Source: Jongsikchunia kroppenstedtii DSM 45133 (GTDB lineage Bacteria > Actinomycetota > Actinomycetes > Mycobacteriales > Mycobacteriaceae). Taken from it: DNA of 64,000 bases. Shown here piece by piece: positions 55,158 through 63,912 of the stretch. The translations under genes were made by a program, and so were the position numbers. The notes under the pieces are model-generated. The model was not told where the DNA came from. It worked only from the letters and a program-made list of their open reading frames with translations, and searched no databases. The DNA is taken from positions 1-64,000 of the forward strand of contig NZ_AQYG01000049.1 of NCBI RefSeq assembly GCF_000380485.1, given 5' to 3'. Numbering within the stretch: position 1 is the first letter of the stretch; each line of letters starts with the position of its first letter.

Positions 55158-55257
55158 ACCTATGAGTGTAGTGCCATTAATCACGTTTCGCTTTTGACTG
55201 TTCTTCGGCAGAATAGGCACAGACGTACGAAACCTGAACTCATATATCTAAGGAGCG
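55158..55257. promoter_or_regulatory. oxyR-ahpC divergent control region
   Basis: 100 bp of lower-GC DNA between two divergent genes. TTGACT at 55194-55199 on the plus strand is a candidate -35 for ahpC, but the region 17 bp on (GCACAG) is a poor -10. A symmetric TTCT-N5-AGAA element lies at 55201-55213 and may be part of an OxyR site. CTAAGGAGCG precedes the ahpC ATG as its ribosome-binding site. Confidence 0.55.
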
Positions 55258-55851
55258 ATGAGCATGACCCTGCTGACCATCGGCGACCAGTTCCCCGCCT
55301 ACTCCCTTACCGCCGTCATCGGCGGCGACCTCTCCGCCGTGAACGCTCAGCAGCCCGACGACTACTTCACGAACGTCTCCAGCGACGACGCGGCCGGCAA
55401 GTGGCGGATCGTCTTCTTCTGGCCCAAGGACTTCACCTTCGTCTGCCCGACCGAGATCGCCGCGTTCGGCAAGCTGAACGACGAGTTCGAGGACCGCGAC
55501 GCGCAGGTGCTGGGCGTTTCGGTGGACAACGAGTTCGTCCACTTCCAGTGGCGCGCACAGCATGAGGATCTCAAGACCCTCCCGTTCCCGATGCTGAGCG
55601 ACCTCAAGCGTGAGCTGGCCGCCGCCACCGGCGTGCTGAACGCCGACGGCGTCGCCGACCGCGCGACCTTCATCGTCGACCCCAACAACGAGATCCAGTT
55701 CGTCTCGGTGACCGCAGGTTCGGTCGGCCGCAATGTCGACGAGGTGCTGCGCGTGCTCGACGCTCTGCAGTCCGACGAGCTGTGCGCCTGCAACTGGCGC
55801 AAGGGCGACCCGACCATCGATGCCGGCGAACTCCTTTCCGCAAGCGTCTAG
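55258..55851 (+). CDS. ahpC: Alkyl hydroperoxide reductase AhpC (peroxiredoxin)
   Basis: 197 residues. Two-cysteine peroxiredoxin: peroxidatic cysteine in WPKDFTFVCPTEIAAFGKLN, and the mycobacterial-type C-terminal pair CACNWRKGDPTI, with two extra cysteines two residues apart. GVSVDNEFVHFQWR and PMLSDLKRELA are standard. Reduces H2O2, alkyl hydroperoxides and peroxynitrite, recycled by AhpD. First gene of the operon driven from the oxyR-ahpC gap; ahpD follows 44 bp later. Confidence 0.97.
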   Translation: MSMTLLTIGDQFPAYSLTAVIGGDLSAVNAQQPDDYFTNVSSDDAAGKWRIVFFWPKDFTFVCPTEIAAFGKLNDEFEDRDAQVLGVSVDNEFVHFQWRAQHEDLKTLPFPMLSDLKRELAAATGVLNADGVADRATFIVDPNNEIQFVSVTAGSVGRNVDEVLRVLDALQSDELCACNWRKGDPTIDAGELLSASV

Positions 55852-55895
55852 CCGGCACCAGCTGAAGAAGGCCTAGTCAACAAGGAGCACAACCT

Positions 55896-56429
55896 ATGTC
55901 GATCGAGAATCTGAAGAACGCGCTGCCCGAGTACGCGAAGGACCTCAAGCTCAACCTGGGCTCGATCAGCCGGACCACCGCGCTGAACCCGGAGCAGCTG
56001 TGGGGCACGCTGCTCGCCACCGCTGCCGCAACCCGGAACCCGGTGGTGCTCAAGGAGATCGCGGACGAAGCCGCCGACAACCTCTCGGCCGAGGCGTACA
56101 ACGCCGCGCTGGGTGCCGCGTCGATCATGGGGATGAACAACGTCTTCTACCGTGGCCGCGGATTCCTCGACGGCAAGTACGACGACCTGCGTGCCGGTCT
56201 GCGGATGAACATCATCGGCAACCCCGGTGTCGACAAGGCGCTGTTCGAGCTGTGGTCGTTCGCCGTGTCGGCGATCAACGGCTGCGGGCATTGCGTTGCC
56301 GCGCATGAGAACACGCTGCGCGAGGCGGGCGTCGACCGCGAGGCCATCCTCGAGGCGCTCAAGGCCGGCAGCATCGTCGCCGGTGTCGCCCAGGCGATCT
56401 CGACCGCGGAGCTGTTGGTCAACGCCTGA
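55896..56429 (+). CDS. ahpD: Alkylhydroperoxidase AhpD
   Basis: 177 residues, normal length. ATG with CAAGGAGC upstream. All-helical AhpD fold with the active site [20 protein letters not shown] (CxxC plus His), and [15 protein letters not shown] carrying the conserved glutamate. It is the electron donor for AhpC through dihydrolipoamide. Followed by a strong terminator at 56455-56504. Confidence 0.97.
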   Translation: MSIENLKNALPEYAKDLKLNLGSISRTTALNPEQLWGTLLATAAATRNPVVLKEIADEAADNLSAEAYNAALGAASIMGMNNVFYRGRGFLDGKYDDLRAGLRMNIIGNPGVDKALFELWSFAVSAINGCGHCVAAHENTLREAGVDREAILEALKAGSIVAGVAQAISTAELLVNA

Positions 56430-56454
56430 CCCAAGCAACGCCTGACGCAGTAAG

Positions 56455-56504
56455 ACGACGAGAACGGGCCGAGCGCATGATGCGCTCGGCCCATTCTTCG
56501 TCGT
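56455..56504 (+). terminator. Strong terminator after ahpD
   Basis: Inner perfect 12-bp stem GGGCCGAGCGCA with TGCGCTCGGCCC (56466-56477, 56481-56492) and a 3-base loop TGA. ACGACGAGAA and TTCTTCGTCGT extend it outward with one bulged T. Clear hairpin of about 22 bp. Confidence 0.88.
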
Positions 56505-56515
56505 GTCGGCCCCGT

Positions 56516-56571
56516 TCGGCCCAGTGCAGCTCGGCCCAGTGCAGTTCCGGTGCAGTTCAGCTCAGAGCAGT
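56516..56571. repeat. 15-bp degenerate tandem repeats between ahpD terminator and aminotransferase
   Basis: Units TCGGCCCAGTGCAGC (56516) and TCGGCCCAGTGCAGT (56531) are followed by decayed copies (TCCGGTGCAGT, TCAGCTCAGAGCAGT). The array ends at the 3' stop of the aminotransferase gene. Four units in all, the last two imperfect. Confidence 0.7.
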
Positions 56572-57807
56572 TCAGCCCAGGGCGGCGGCGAAGCGCTCGG
56601 CCAGCTCGGCGGTCTGGTCGGCGGTCATCACGAACGCCGGCGAGATCTGCATCGCGCCGGCACCCGCGGCCCGACCGCTGACACCGCGCTCGCGCAGCCT
56701 CTTCACGAACGGCATCGCCTCGGCGGGATCGGCCAGCTGCACGGCGGCCACCGCACCGTTGCCGCTGCGCACCTCTTCGACGCGCGGATGATCGGCCAGC
56801 GGCGCCAGTGCCGAATGCAGGTTGTCGGCCAGCTCCTGCGCGCGGGTCAGCAGATCCTCACGCTCGACGATGTCCAGGCTGGCCATTGCGGCCGCGGCGG
56901 CTCCGGCATGTCCGCCGTAGGTGTAGCCGTGGCGCCACCAGACGCCGCCGGCATAGAACGGCTCGGCGATCCTCGGCGCGACGAAGACCGCGCCCATCGG
57001 GACGTAACCGGAGGTCAGCCCCTTGGCGACGGTCATCATGTCGGGCTGCAAGTCGAACTTGCCGGATGCGAACCAGCTGCCGCCGATCCGTCCGAAGCCG
57101 GTGACGACCTCGTCCGCGACGAACAGCACGTCATGTTCGCGGCAGATGTCGCGCACCTCCCGCAGGTAGCCGTCCGGCGGCAGGTAGATGCCGCCGGCGC
57201 CGATGATCGGCTCGCAGAAGAAGGCCGCGATGTTGTCGGCACCGATCCGCTCGATGAGCCCGAGCAGGCTCTTCGCGTCATCCCACTCGACCGTGGCGGC
57301 ATCCGGCATCAGCTCGCCGTAGCCCTCGCGGTTCGGCGGCAGGCCCGACAGCGCGGTTCCGGCCACGTGCATGCCGTGATAGGCCTTGGTGCGTCCGACG
57401 ATGATCTTCTTCTCCGGCTTGCCCATCTCGTGCCAGTAGCGGCGCGCCAGCTTGGCCGCCGAATCGATCGAGTCGCTGCCGCCTGAGGTGAAGAAGATCT
57501 TGGAGCCCGGGATCGGCGCGATCGCCGACAACCGTTCGGCCAGCTCATACGTGATGTCCGCGGTGAAGTCGCCGAAGCCCGAGAAGTGCGCGAGCTTGCT
57601 CAGCTGGTCCCGAACCGCGTCGGCGATCTCGGTGCGGCCGTGGCCGACATTGGTGAACCACAGACCGGCGGTGGCGTCGAGGTACTTGTTTCCCTGGTCG
57701 TCCCAGACGTGTACGCCCTCGCCCCTGGTGACGACGAACGGCCCGGAAGCGTTCACGGCGCCCATGTCGGCGAATCCGTGCCACAGTGCTGAGCTAGAGG
57801 TAGTCAT
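56572..57807 (-). CDS. Class III (omega) aminotransferase
   Basis: 411 residues from the ATG at 57807 (MTTSSSALWHGFADMGAVNA); ATGs at 57816 and 57819 are alternatives. PLP-dependent fold type I. GHGRTEIADAVRDQLSKLAH, KIFFTSGGSDSIDSAAKLAR, and VLFVADEVVTGFGRIGGSWF (PLP aspartate) are family signatures. The Schiff-base lysine is in MMTVAKGLTSGYVPMGAV. Related to aspartate/omega-amino-acid aminotransferases that use beta-alanine, GABA or putrescine. Substrate not determinable. The divergent hrpA starts 40 bp away. Confidence 0.92.
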   Translation of the reverse strand: MTTSSSALWHGFADMGAVNASGPFVVTRGEGVHVWDDQGNKYLDATAGLWFTNVGHGRTEIADAVRDQLSKLAHFSGFGDFTADITYELAERLSAIAPIPGSKIFFTSGGSDSIDSAAKLARRYWHEMGKPEKKIIVGRTKAYHGMHVAGTALSGLPPNREGYGELMPDAATVEWDDAKSLLGLIERIGADNIAAFFCEPIIGAGGIYLPPDGYLREVRDICREHDVLFVADEVVTGFGRIGGSWFASGKFDLQPDMMTVAKGLTSGYVPMGAVFVAPRIAEPFYAGGVWWRHGYTYGGHAGAAAAAMASLDIVEREDLLTRAQELADNLHSALAPLADHPRVEEVRSGNGAVAAVQLADPAEAMPFVKRLRERGVSGRAAGAGAMQISPAFVMTADQTAELAERFAAALG

Positions 57808-57846
57808 GAAGGACATCATGCCGAACCCCATTAGGCTTGGTGCAGC

Positions 57847-60800
57847 ATGCCTGTCACTTCTGGGCCCACCCCGCCTTCGCGCACTTCCGAGCCCGCGCCG
57901 TCGCCGACCAAGGCACAGCTGTACGCGGCGCTCGCCGACGTCACCCTCCTCGACGAACACCGGCTGCGCCGCAAACTGCGCCGCGCCGACTCTGCGGACG
58001 CCCTCGAACGCGTCGCACGCGATGTCGAGAAGAGCCGTTCCCGCCTGCAGCGCCGGCTGGCCGTCGCACCACACCTCGACTACCCAGCACAGCTGCCGGT
58101 GTCGGCGGCCCGCGACGAGATCGCCGCGGCGCTGCAGCAGCATCAGGTGATCGTCGTGGCCGGCGAGACCGGTTCGGGCAAGACGACGCAGCTGCCGAAG
58201 ATCTGCCTGGAACTCGGTCGCGGGCGACGCGGGATGATCGGCCACACCCAGCCACGCCGGCTCGCCGCCCGTGCCGTGGCGACCCGGATCGCCGAGGAAT
58301 GCCAGACCGAACTCGGCACCGCGGTCGGATTCTCCGTCCGGTTCACCGACCAGGTATCCGACACCACGCTCGTCAAACTGATGACCGACGGCATACTGCT
58401 GCGCGAGATCACCAAGGATCGATTCCTCCGCGCCTACGACACCCTCATCATCGACGAGGCGCACGAGCGCAGCCTGAACATCGATTTCATCCTCGGCTAT
58501 CTCAAACAACTGCTGCCGAAACGACCCGACCTCAAGGTCATCATCACCTCGGCGACGATCGAGCCCGGGCGATTCGCCGAACATTTCGCCGGGCCCGCCG
58601 GCCCGGCGCCGATCATCGAGGTCAGCGGTCGCACCTATCCCGTCGAAATCCGTTATCGTCCGCTGCAGCTGCAGCCTGACGATCCCGAGCATGAGCACGT
58701 GGATCTCGATCAGCAGCAAGCGATCTCGGCCGCCGTCGACGAACTGTGTTCGGACGCCCCATCCGGCGACATTCTGGTTTTCCTGCCGACCGAACGGGAG
58801 ATCCGCGACACCGAGCAATCGTTGCGGCACCTGAAGAATCGCGGCATCGACATCCTGCCGCTGTATGCCCGCCTCTCGAACGCCGACCAGCAAAAGGTGT
58901 TCGCGCCCCATTCCGGCCGGCGAATCGTCCTGTCCACCAACGTTGCCGAAACCTCGCTGACGGTCCCCGGGATCCGCTACGTGATCGACGCCGGAACCGC
59001 TCGCATCTCGCGTTATTCGTACCGCACCAAGGTGCAGCGGCTCCCGATCGAACCGATCTCGCAGGCCAGCGCCCGACAGCGGGCGGGGCGCTGCGGCCGC
59101 GTCGCCGACGGCATCTGCATCCGCCTTTACAGCGAGGACGACTACGAATCCCGTCCGGAACACACCGATCCCGAGATCCTGCGCACCAATCTCGCGGCCG
59201 TCATCCTGCAGATGACCGCACTCGGCCTGGGCGACATCGCGGCCTTTCCGTTCGTCCAGGCGCCCGACCCCAAGTCGGTCCGCGACGGCGTAGCGCTGCT
59301 CGAAGAGCTCGGCGCGCTGAACCCGGTAGGAACATCACAGGCAGGGCCATCACAGGCAGGGCCATCACAGGCAGGCACCCAGTCCCCCGAACGCACGTTG
59401 ACTCCGGTCGGCCGGGAGCTGTCGCAGCTACCGGTCGATCCGCGCCTGGGCCGGATGCTGGTTGCCGCGCATCAGAACGGCGCCCTGGCCGAAATGCTGA
59501 TCCTGGTCGCCGCCCTGTCCATTCCCGACGTGCGCGAACGCCCGGCCGAACACCGACAGGCCGCCGACGAGACGCACGCCCGATTCGCGGTCCCCGGATC
59601 GGAGTTCCTGAGCTATCTGGAGCTCTGGAAATACCTGGGCGAGCAGCAGAAGACGCTGTCGGGCAATCAGTTCCGCAAGCAGTGCGGCCGCGAATTCCTG
59701 CACTGGCTGCGGATCCGCGAATGGCGCGACCTGCACGGCCAGCTGAGTCGCATGACCAAAGACCTGGGATGGCAGCCCAATTCGGCCGCCGCGACACCCG
59801 ACGTCATCCATCAGTCCGTCCTCGCCGGGCTGCTCAGCCATATCGGCCTGCGCGACGCCGAGACACGAGAATTCCTCGGCGCCCGCGGCACCCGGTTCGC
59901 CATCTTCCCGGGCTCCTCGCTTGCTAAGAAGCCGCCACGATTCGTGGTGGCCGCCGAACTGGTCGAGACCTCACGCCTGTGGGCACGGACCGTCGCCGGC
60001 GTCGACCCGGCCTGGGCCGAAAGCCTTGCCGGACCACTGGCCAAGCGCAGCTACAGCGAACCGCGATGGTCGGCCAAGCGATCCGGGGCCGTTGCGGCCG
60101 AACGGGTCACCCTCTACGGCGTGACGCTGGCGGCCGACCGGCTGGTGCCGCTCGGCCGGATCGATCCGCCCCTGGCCCGCGAGTTGTTCATCCGGCACGC
60201 GCTGGTCGAGGGCGACTGGCGCACGAGTCACGCGTTCTTTCAACAGAATCGCGAACTACTGGAAGACGTCGCCGGGCTGGAGGACCGCGCGCGGCGGCGC
60301 GACCTGGTGGTCTCGGACGATGCCCTCTTCGACTTCTACGACAAGCGGATCCCCGACGATGTGGTGTCGGGCCGTCACTTCGACACGTGGTGGCGCAAGG
60401 AGCGTCGAAAGCATCCCGACTCCCTGACATTCACCGCCGACGACGTCGCGGCCGCAGGTACGGACGCGGTGCAGGCCGGCGACTTCCCCGGTAGCTGGGT
60501 GCAGGGCAGCACCGAGTTGGAGCTGCGGTATCGATTCTCACCGGGCGACCCGGACGACGGGGTGACCGCGGTGATCCCATTGCCGTTGCTGCCGACCATC
60601 CGGGCCGCCGGTTTCGACTGGCTGGTGCCCGGCTATCGCGCCGAACTCGCCGCCGAGCTGATCCGCACCCTGCCGAAAGCATTGCGGCGCCAGGTGGTTC
60701 CCGCTCCGGATATCGCCGCCGCGGCACTCGCCCGGCTGCGGCCGCGCAGCGAGCCGTTGGTGACCGGGCTCGCGCGGGAGGTCTCGTCGCTCGCCGGGGT

Positions 60801-61848
60801 GGCGCTATCCCCCGGCGACCTACGGCCGACTGAATTGCCGGCGCACCTGCGGATGACGTATCTGGTCGTCGACGATCGCGGCCGGGCCGTGGCCTCCGGC
60901 AAGAGTCTTCCGGAGCTGCAGCAGCAACTGGCCGACTCCGCCGAGCATGCGCATCGTGAGGCGGTCGACGAGCGCGGCGGCCCGCCCGCCCGCGACTGGT
61001 CCGACGACACGTTCGGGACGCTCGAACGCGAAGTCGTGCAATCGATTGCCGGCCAGCAGGTCACCGGCTACCCAGGTCTGGCCGTCTCCGGTGATGGCGT
61101 GCGTGTCCGCGTCTTCATCACCGAACGCGAACGCGACACGAATCATCATCTGGCGGTGCGCAGGCTGCTCGATCTGCAGCTGACGGCGTCGCGTCGCAAC
61201 CTGCTGTCGGTCCTGGACTCCCCCAGCCGGCTGGCCCTGAGCCAGAGCCCGTACCGGGACACCGACCGGCTGATCGCCGACTGCAGACTCACGGCGCTTG
61301 ACGACATCCTTCGCGCAGACGCTTTGTCGCACAACGGGTTGCCACGCACCACCGCCGAGTTCGCCGCCCTGCGGGAGCGGGTACGCGCCGAGCTGGGTGC
61401 CCGCACGCTGACCGCTTTCACCGCAGCGGTCGACACGCTGCGCGAAGTCGGGCCGCTGCGCTCGACGATCGACGGCTGCCGGGTGCGGCAAGCGGCCGAC
61501 GACGTCGTCGACCAGCTGGAGAACCTGGTCTTCGACGGTTTCGTCGGCGCCACCGCGTTGGCTCACCTACAGCAAGTGCCCCGCTATCTGCGCGCCGCGC
61601 GCACGCGCTTGGAGGCGTTGCCGGCCTCGCAGTCGCGCGACACCGAAGCGATGGCCGCTGTCGATCGGACCGTGGGGCACTGGAATTCGGTCGCCGATTC
61701 CGTCTCCGTCGACCTCCGCGACGACCTCAATGAGCGCGCGGGCTGGATCGTCGAAGAGTTGCGAGTCGGCCTGTTCGCGCAGCGACTCGGTACCGCGTAT
61801 CCGATTTCTGAGAAGCGCGCGAAGAAGATGATCAGCGAACTGCGATAA
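57847..61848 (+). CDS. hrpA: ATP-dependent RNA helicase HrpA
   Basis: 1333 residues, full HrpA length. DEAH core: VVAGETGSGKTTQLPKICLE (Walker A), TLIIDEAHERSLNIDFILGY (DEAH), VIITSATIEPGRFAEHF, STNVAETSLTVPGIRYVIDA and QRAGRCGRVADGICIRLYSE (motif VI). Then HA2/OB-fold (LSQLPVDPRLGRMLVAAHQN) and the long DUF3418 C-terminus (AFFQQNRELLEDVAGLEDRA). In other bacteria HrpA acts on stalled ribosomes and mRNA processing. Contains a small in-frame GPSQA repeat. Divergent from the aminotransferase and convergent with nrdR, 8 bp apart. Confidence 0.95.
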   Translation: MPVTSGPTPPSRTSEPAPSPTKAQLYAALADVTLLDEHRLRRKLRRADSADALERVARDVEKSRSRLQRRLAVAPHLDYPAQLPVSAARDEIAAALQQHQVIVVAGETGSGKTTQLPKICLELGRGRRGMIGHTQPRRLAARAVATRIAEECQTELGTAVGFSVRFTDQVSDTTLVKLMTDGILLREITKDRFLRAYDTLIIDEAHERSLNIDFILGYLKQLLPKRPDLKVIITSATIEPGRFAEHFAGPAGPAPIIEVSGRTYPVEIRYRPLQLQPDDPEHEHVDLDQQQAISAAVDELCSDAPSGDILVFLPTEREIRDTEQSLRHLKNRGIDILPLYARLSNADQQKVFAPHSGRRIVLSTNVAETSLTVPGIRYVIDAGTARISRYSYRTKVQRLPIEPISQASARQRAGRCGRVADGICIRLYSEDDYESRPEHTDPEILRTNLAAVILQMTALGLGDIAAFPFVQAPDPKSVRDGVALLEELGALNPVGTSQAGPSQAGPSQAGTQSPERTLTPVGRELSQLPVDPRLGRMLVAAHQNGALAEMLILVAALSIPDVRERPAEHRQAADETHARFAVPGSEFLSYLELWKYLGEQQKTLSGNQFRKQCGREFLHWLRIREWRDLHGQLSRMTKDLGWQPNSAAATPDVIHQSVLAGLLSHIGLRDAETREFLGARGTRFAIFPGSSLAKKPPRFVVAAELVETSRLWARTVAGVDPAWAESLAGPLAKRSYSEPRWSAKRSGAVAAERVTLYGVTLAADRLVPLGRIDPPLARELFIRHALVEGDWRTSHAFFQQNRELLEDVAGLEDRARRRDLVVSDDALFDFYDKRIPDDVVSGRHFDTWWRKERRKHPDSLTFTADDVAAAGTDAVQAGDFPGSWVQGSTELELRYRFSPGDPDDGVTAVIPLPLLPTIRAAGFDWLVPGYRAELAAELIRTLPKALRRQVVPAPDIAAAALARLRPRSEPLVTGLAREVSSLAGVALSPGDLRPTELPAHLRMTYLVVDDRGRAVASGKSLPELQQQLADSAEHAHREAVDERGGPPARDWSDDTFGTLEREVVQSIAGQQVTGYPGLAVSGDGVRVRVFITERERDTNHHLAVRRLLDLQLTASRRNLLSVLDSPSRLALSQSPYRDTDRLIADCRLTALDDILRADALSHNGLPRTTAEFAALRERVRAELGARTLTAFTAAVDTLREVGPLRSTIDGCRVRQAADDVVDQLENLVFDGFVGATALAHLQQVPRYLRAARTRLEALPASQSRDTEAMAAVDRTVGHWNSVADSVSVDLRDDLNERAGWIVEELRVGLFAQRLGTAYPISEKRAKKMISELR
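59333..59376 (+). repeat. Three-unit 15-bp in-frame repeat in hrpA
   Basis: CATCACAGGCAGGGC is repeated head to tail at 59333, 59348 and 59363, the last copy 14 bases. Translated it gives GPSQA units (SQAGPSQAGPSQAGT) between the helicase core and HA2 domain. Multiples of 15 keep the frame, so copy number can vary. Confidence 0.85.
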
Positions 61849-61856
61849 CTACTCGA

Positions 61857-62312
61857 TCAGGAATCGGCACGGGCGGAACGCAGCTCGTCGATCTCGCGCT
61901 GGAAGTCGTCGACCGACGCGAACGACCGGTAGACCGACGCGAACCGCAGATAGGCGACTTCGTCGAGATCGCGCAGCGGGCCGAGGATCGCCAAACCCAC
62001 CTCGTTACTGGGGATTTCCGCCGACCCGCTGGATCGCACCGAGTCCTCGACCGCCTGCGCCAACTTCTGCAGCTTGTCGTCGTCGACCTGCCGGCCCTGG
62101 CAGGCGCGGCGCACACCCTTCATCACCTTCTCGCGACTGAATGGTTCGGTGACGCCATTTCGTTTGACGACGGCGAGTACGGCACTCTCGACTGTCGTGA
62201 AACGGCGTCCGCATTCATTGCACGACCGGCGCCTGCGGATCGCCTGCCCCTCGTCGGCCAGGCGCGAGTCGACCACGCGGGTGTCTTCGTTCTTGCAGAA
62301 CGGGCAGTGCAT
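61857..62312 (-). CDS. nrdR: Ribonucleotide reductase regulator NrdR
   Basis: 151 residues from the ATG at 62312 ([20 protein letters not shown]); the upstream extension to 62432 is not family-like. Zinc ribbon MHCPFCKN and [16 protein letters not shown] with four cysteines, then the ATP-cone domain [20 protein letters not shown]. Represses ribonucleotide reductase genes in response to dATP/ATP. Placed beside lexA and the LysM gene, as in mycobacteria (Rv2718c). Confidence 0.97.
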   Translation of the reverse strand: MHCPFCKNEDTRVVDSRLADEGQAIRRRRSCNECGRRFTTVESAVLAVVKRNGVTEPFSREKVMKGVRRACQGRQVDDDKLQKLAQAVEDSVRSSGSAEIPSNEVGLAILGPLRDLDEVAYLRFASVYRSFASVDDFQREIDELRSARADS

Positions 62313-62444
62313 CGGCGCATCCTCGGCAGGCAGTGGTACGACCGCACCGGAATCCGGCGCGTTATACACGGGCGCTGCCCAGAATACTGGTGGTCCAGCG
62401 CCGATCAATACCGTCGGCGGCTTGGTCCGCACCGCGCCCGCCCG

Positions 62445-62972
62445 CTAGCGCTGGTAGACGGGCGCGAGCAGCGGCTGACCGGCCATCAGCTGCGCATTCG
62501 GCAGATCATTGAGATCGAGAATCTTGTCGATGACAACGGACGACGGCATCGTCGGCGCAACGCGTTGTGCCACATCGCCGATGGTCTCGCCCGGCTTCAC
62601 GTGCACGACCTCGGTCTGCGCCGACGCGGGCAGCGTCGCCTGCTCGATTCCGTTGCCCACCAGGCCGACGACGAACACGGTGATCGCGAGACCCAGGCCC
62701 ACGAGAATGCCGACCGCCCAGGCCCGCCGCCGGGCATAGACGGACCGCGGCTCGCGTGGCATTCCCGCGCATGCGGTGCCCGCCGGCGATGCCGACATCG
62801 GCCGCCCGCCGGGCCGCTGACCGTACGGGCGCACGCGGCCGCCGCGGCCATCCCGCGGACCGCGAACCGCCGTGCCGCCGGAACGGCGAACGGTGCTTCC
62901 GGAGCCGCGGACCGGGGCGCGGAAATCGTCGGTGTAGATATCGGTGGAACGCAGTGCCAGTGCCGTGGCCAT
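62445..62972 (-). CDS. ChiZ-like LysM-domain membrane protein, SOS-linked
   Basis: 175 residues, start with AAGGAGAG upstream. The basic, disordered N-terminus is followed by one helix (RAWAVGILVGLGLAITVFVV) and an extracytoplasmic LysM domain (VVHVKPGETIGDVAQRVAPT, then NDLPNAQLMAGQPLLAPV). Matches the location and layout of mycobacterial ChiZ (Rv2719c), a DNA-damage-induced division inhibitor that binds peptidoglycan. It is divergent from lexA and shares an SOS box, supporting the same role. Hydrolase activity cannot be confirmed from the sequence. Confidence 0.87.
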   Translation of the reverse strand: MATALALRSTDIYTDDFRAPVRGSGSTVRRSGGTAVRGPRDGRGGRVRPYGQRPGGRPMSASPAGTACAGMPREPRSVYARRRAWAVGILVGLGLAITVFVVGLVGNGIEQATLPASAQTEVVHVKPGETIGDVAQRVAPTMPSSVVIDKILDLNDLPNAQLMAGQPLLAPVYQR

Positions 62973-62995
62973 GTCGTCTCTCCTTCGATCATTCT

Positions 62996-63011
62996 TCGAA
63001 CACCCGTTTGA
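62996..63011. promoter_or_regulatory. SOS box proximal to the LysM/ChiZ-like gene
   Basis: TCGAAC-ACCC-GTTTGA, one mismatch from the mycobacterial LexA box TCGAAC-N4-GTTCGA. It lies 23 bp before the ATG of the LysM protein gene on the minus strand. Confidence 0.9.
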
Positions 63012-63065
63012 GTGAACCTATGTTCGAATTTGTACCACGCGGCTCCGACAAGTGCGCAACATCGG

Positions 63066-63081
63066 TCGAACAGATGTTTGA
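63066..63081. promoter_or_regulatory. SOS box proximal to lexA
   Basis: TCGAAC-AGAT-GTTTGA, one mismatch from consensus. Its last four bases overlap the -35 of the predicted lexA promoter, so LexA would block polymerase binding. Confidence 0.9.
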
Positions 63082-63106
63082 AACTTGTGACCTTCTCGGC
63101 TAGCGT
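63078..63106 (+). promoter_or_regulatory. Predicted lexA promoter
   Basis: TTGAAA at 63078-63083, 17-base spacer, TAGCGT at 63101-63106. Good SigA-type match. The transcript would start about 30 bp before the lexA ATG, and the -35 overlaps the second SOS box, giving autorepression. Confidence 0.75.
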
Positions 63107-63140
63107 GGTCGACAACACCACCGACAGGAGAGGTATCCCG

Positions 63141-63842
63141 ATGACTGAAAAGCGCGGGTCAGACGAGGGATCCGGCGACGCGACGCCCGAGCCCGGCGCC
63201 GAGGCCAGCCTGACTGATCGGCAACAACGCGTACTGGGAGTCATCCGCGCATCTGTTCGAGAGCGGGGCTACCCGCCGAGCATTCGCGAGATCGGCGACG
63301 CCGTCGGACTGACATCGACCTCGTCCGTGGCGCACCAGCTTCGCACCCTCGAACGCAAGGGCTTCCTGAAGCGCGACGACAACCGTCCGCGCGCGATCAA
63401 CGTCCAGGACAGCGACGGTGAGCCGACGACGTCGGTGCTGGGCGAGGGCGATACGTCCCTGCCTACACCCACCTTCGTCCCGGTCCTCGGCCGGATCGCC
63501 GCCGGCGGCCCGATCCTCGCCGAAGAAGCCGTCGAGGATGTGTTCCCGCTCCCCCGCGAGCTGGTCGGTGAGGGATCGCTGTTTCTGTTGAAGGTGGTCG
63601 GCGATTCGATGGTCGACGCGGCGATCTGCGACGGCGACTGGGTGGTGGTGCGCCAGCAGAACGTCGCCGAGAACGGCGACATCGTGGCCGCCATGCTCGA
63701 CGGCGAGGCAACCGTCAAGACGTTCAAACGCGTTGCGGGCGGCCAGGTCTGGCTGATGCCGCACAACGTCGAGTACGACCCGATCGACGGCAACCACGCC
63801 CAGATCCTCGGCAAAGTAGTGACGGTGATCCGCAGAATCTAG
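63141..63842 (+). CDS. lexA: SOS repressor LexA
   Basis: 233 residues from the ATG at 63141, with CAGGAGAGG upstream. N-terminal winged helix: [20 protein letters not shown] and [17 protein letters not shown]. Cleavage site Ala-Gly in [11 protein letters not shown]. Serine-lysine catalytic pair: [20 protein letters not shown] and [11 protein letters not shown]. Autocleavage is triggered by RecA during DNA damage and releases SOS genes. The first 20 residues are a disordered acidic tail seen in mycolic-acid actinomycetes. Divergent from the ChiZ-like gene with paired SOS boxes. Confidence 0.98.
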   Translation: MTEKRGSDEGSGDATPEPGAEASLTDRQQRVLGVIRASVRERGYPPSIREIGDAVGLTSTSSVAHQLRTLERKGFLKRDDNRPRAINVQDSDGEPTTSVLGEGDTSLPTPTFVPVLGRIAAGGPILAEEAVEDVFPLPRELVGEGSLFLLKVVGDSMVDAAICDGDWVVVRQQNVAENGDIVAAMLDGEATVKTFKRVAGGQVWLMPHNVEYDPIDGNHAQILGKVVTVIRRI

Positions 63843-63852
63843 CGAAACGCGA

Positions 63853-63891
63853 GGATCCCCGGCCTCGGCGCAAAGCCAAGACCGGGGATCC
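63853..63891. terminator. Terminator between convergent lexA and acyl-CoA dehydrogenase genes
   Basis: Perfect 10-bp outer stem GGATCCCCGG with CCGGGGATCC (63853-63862, 63882-63891), plus an inner imperfect stem (CTCGGC with GCCAAG). Located 10 bp after lexA and 21 bp from the stop of the opposite-strand gene, so probably bidirectional. Confidence 0.85.
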
Positions 63892-63912
63892 AGAGGTGCG
63901 TTGGCGCAGGTA

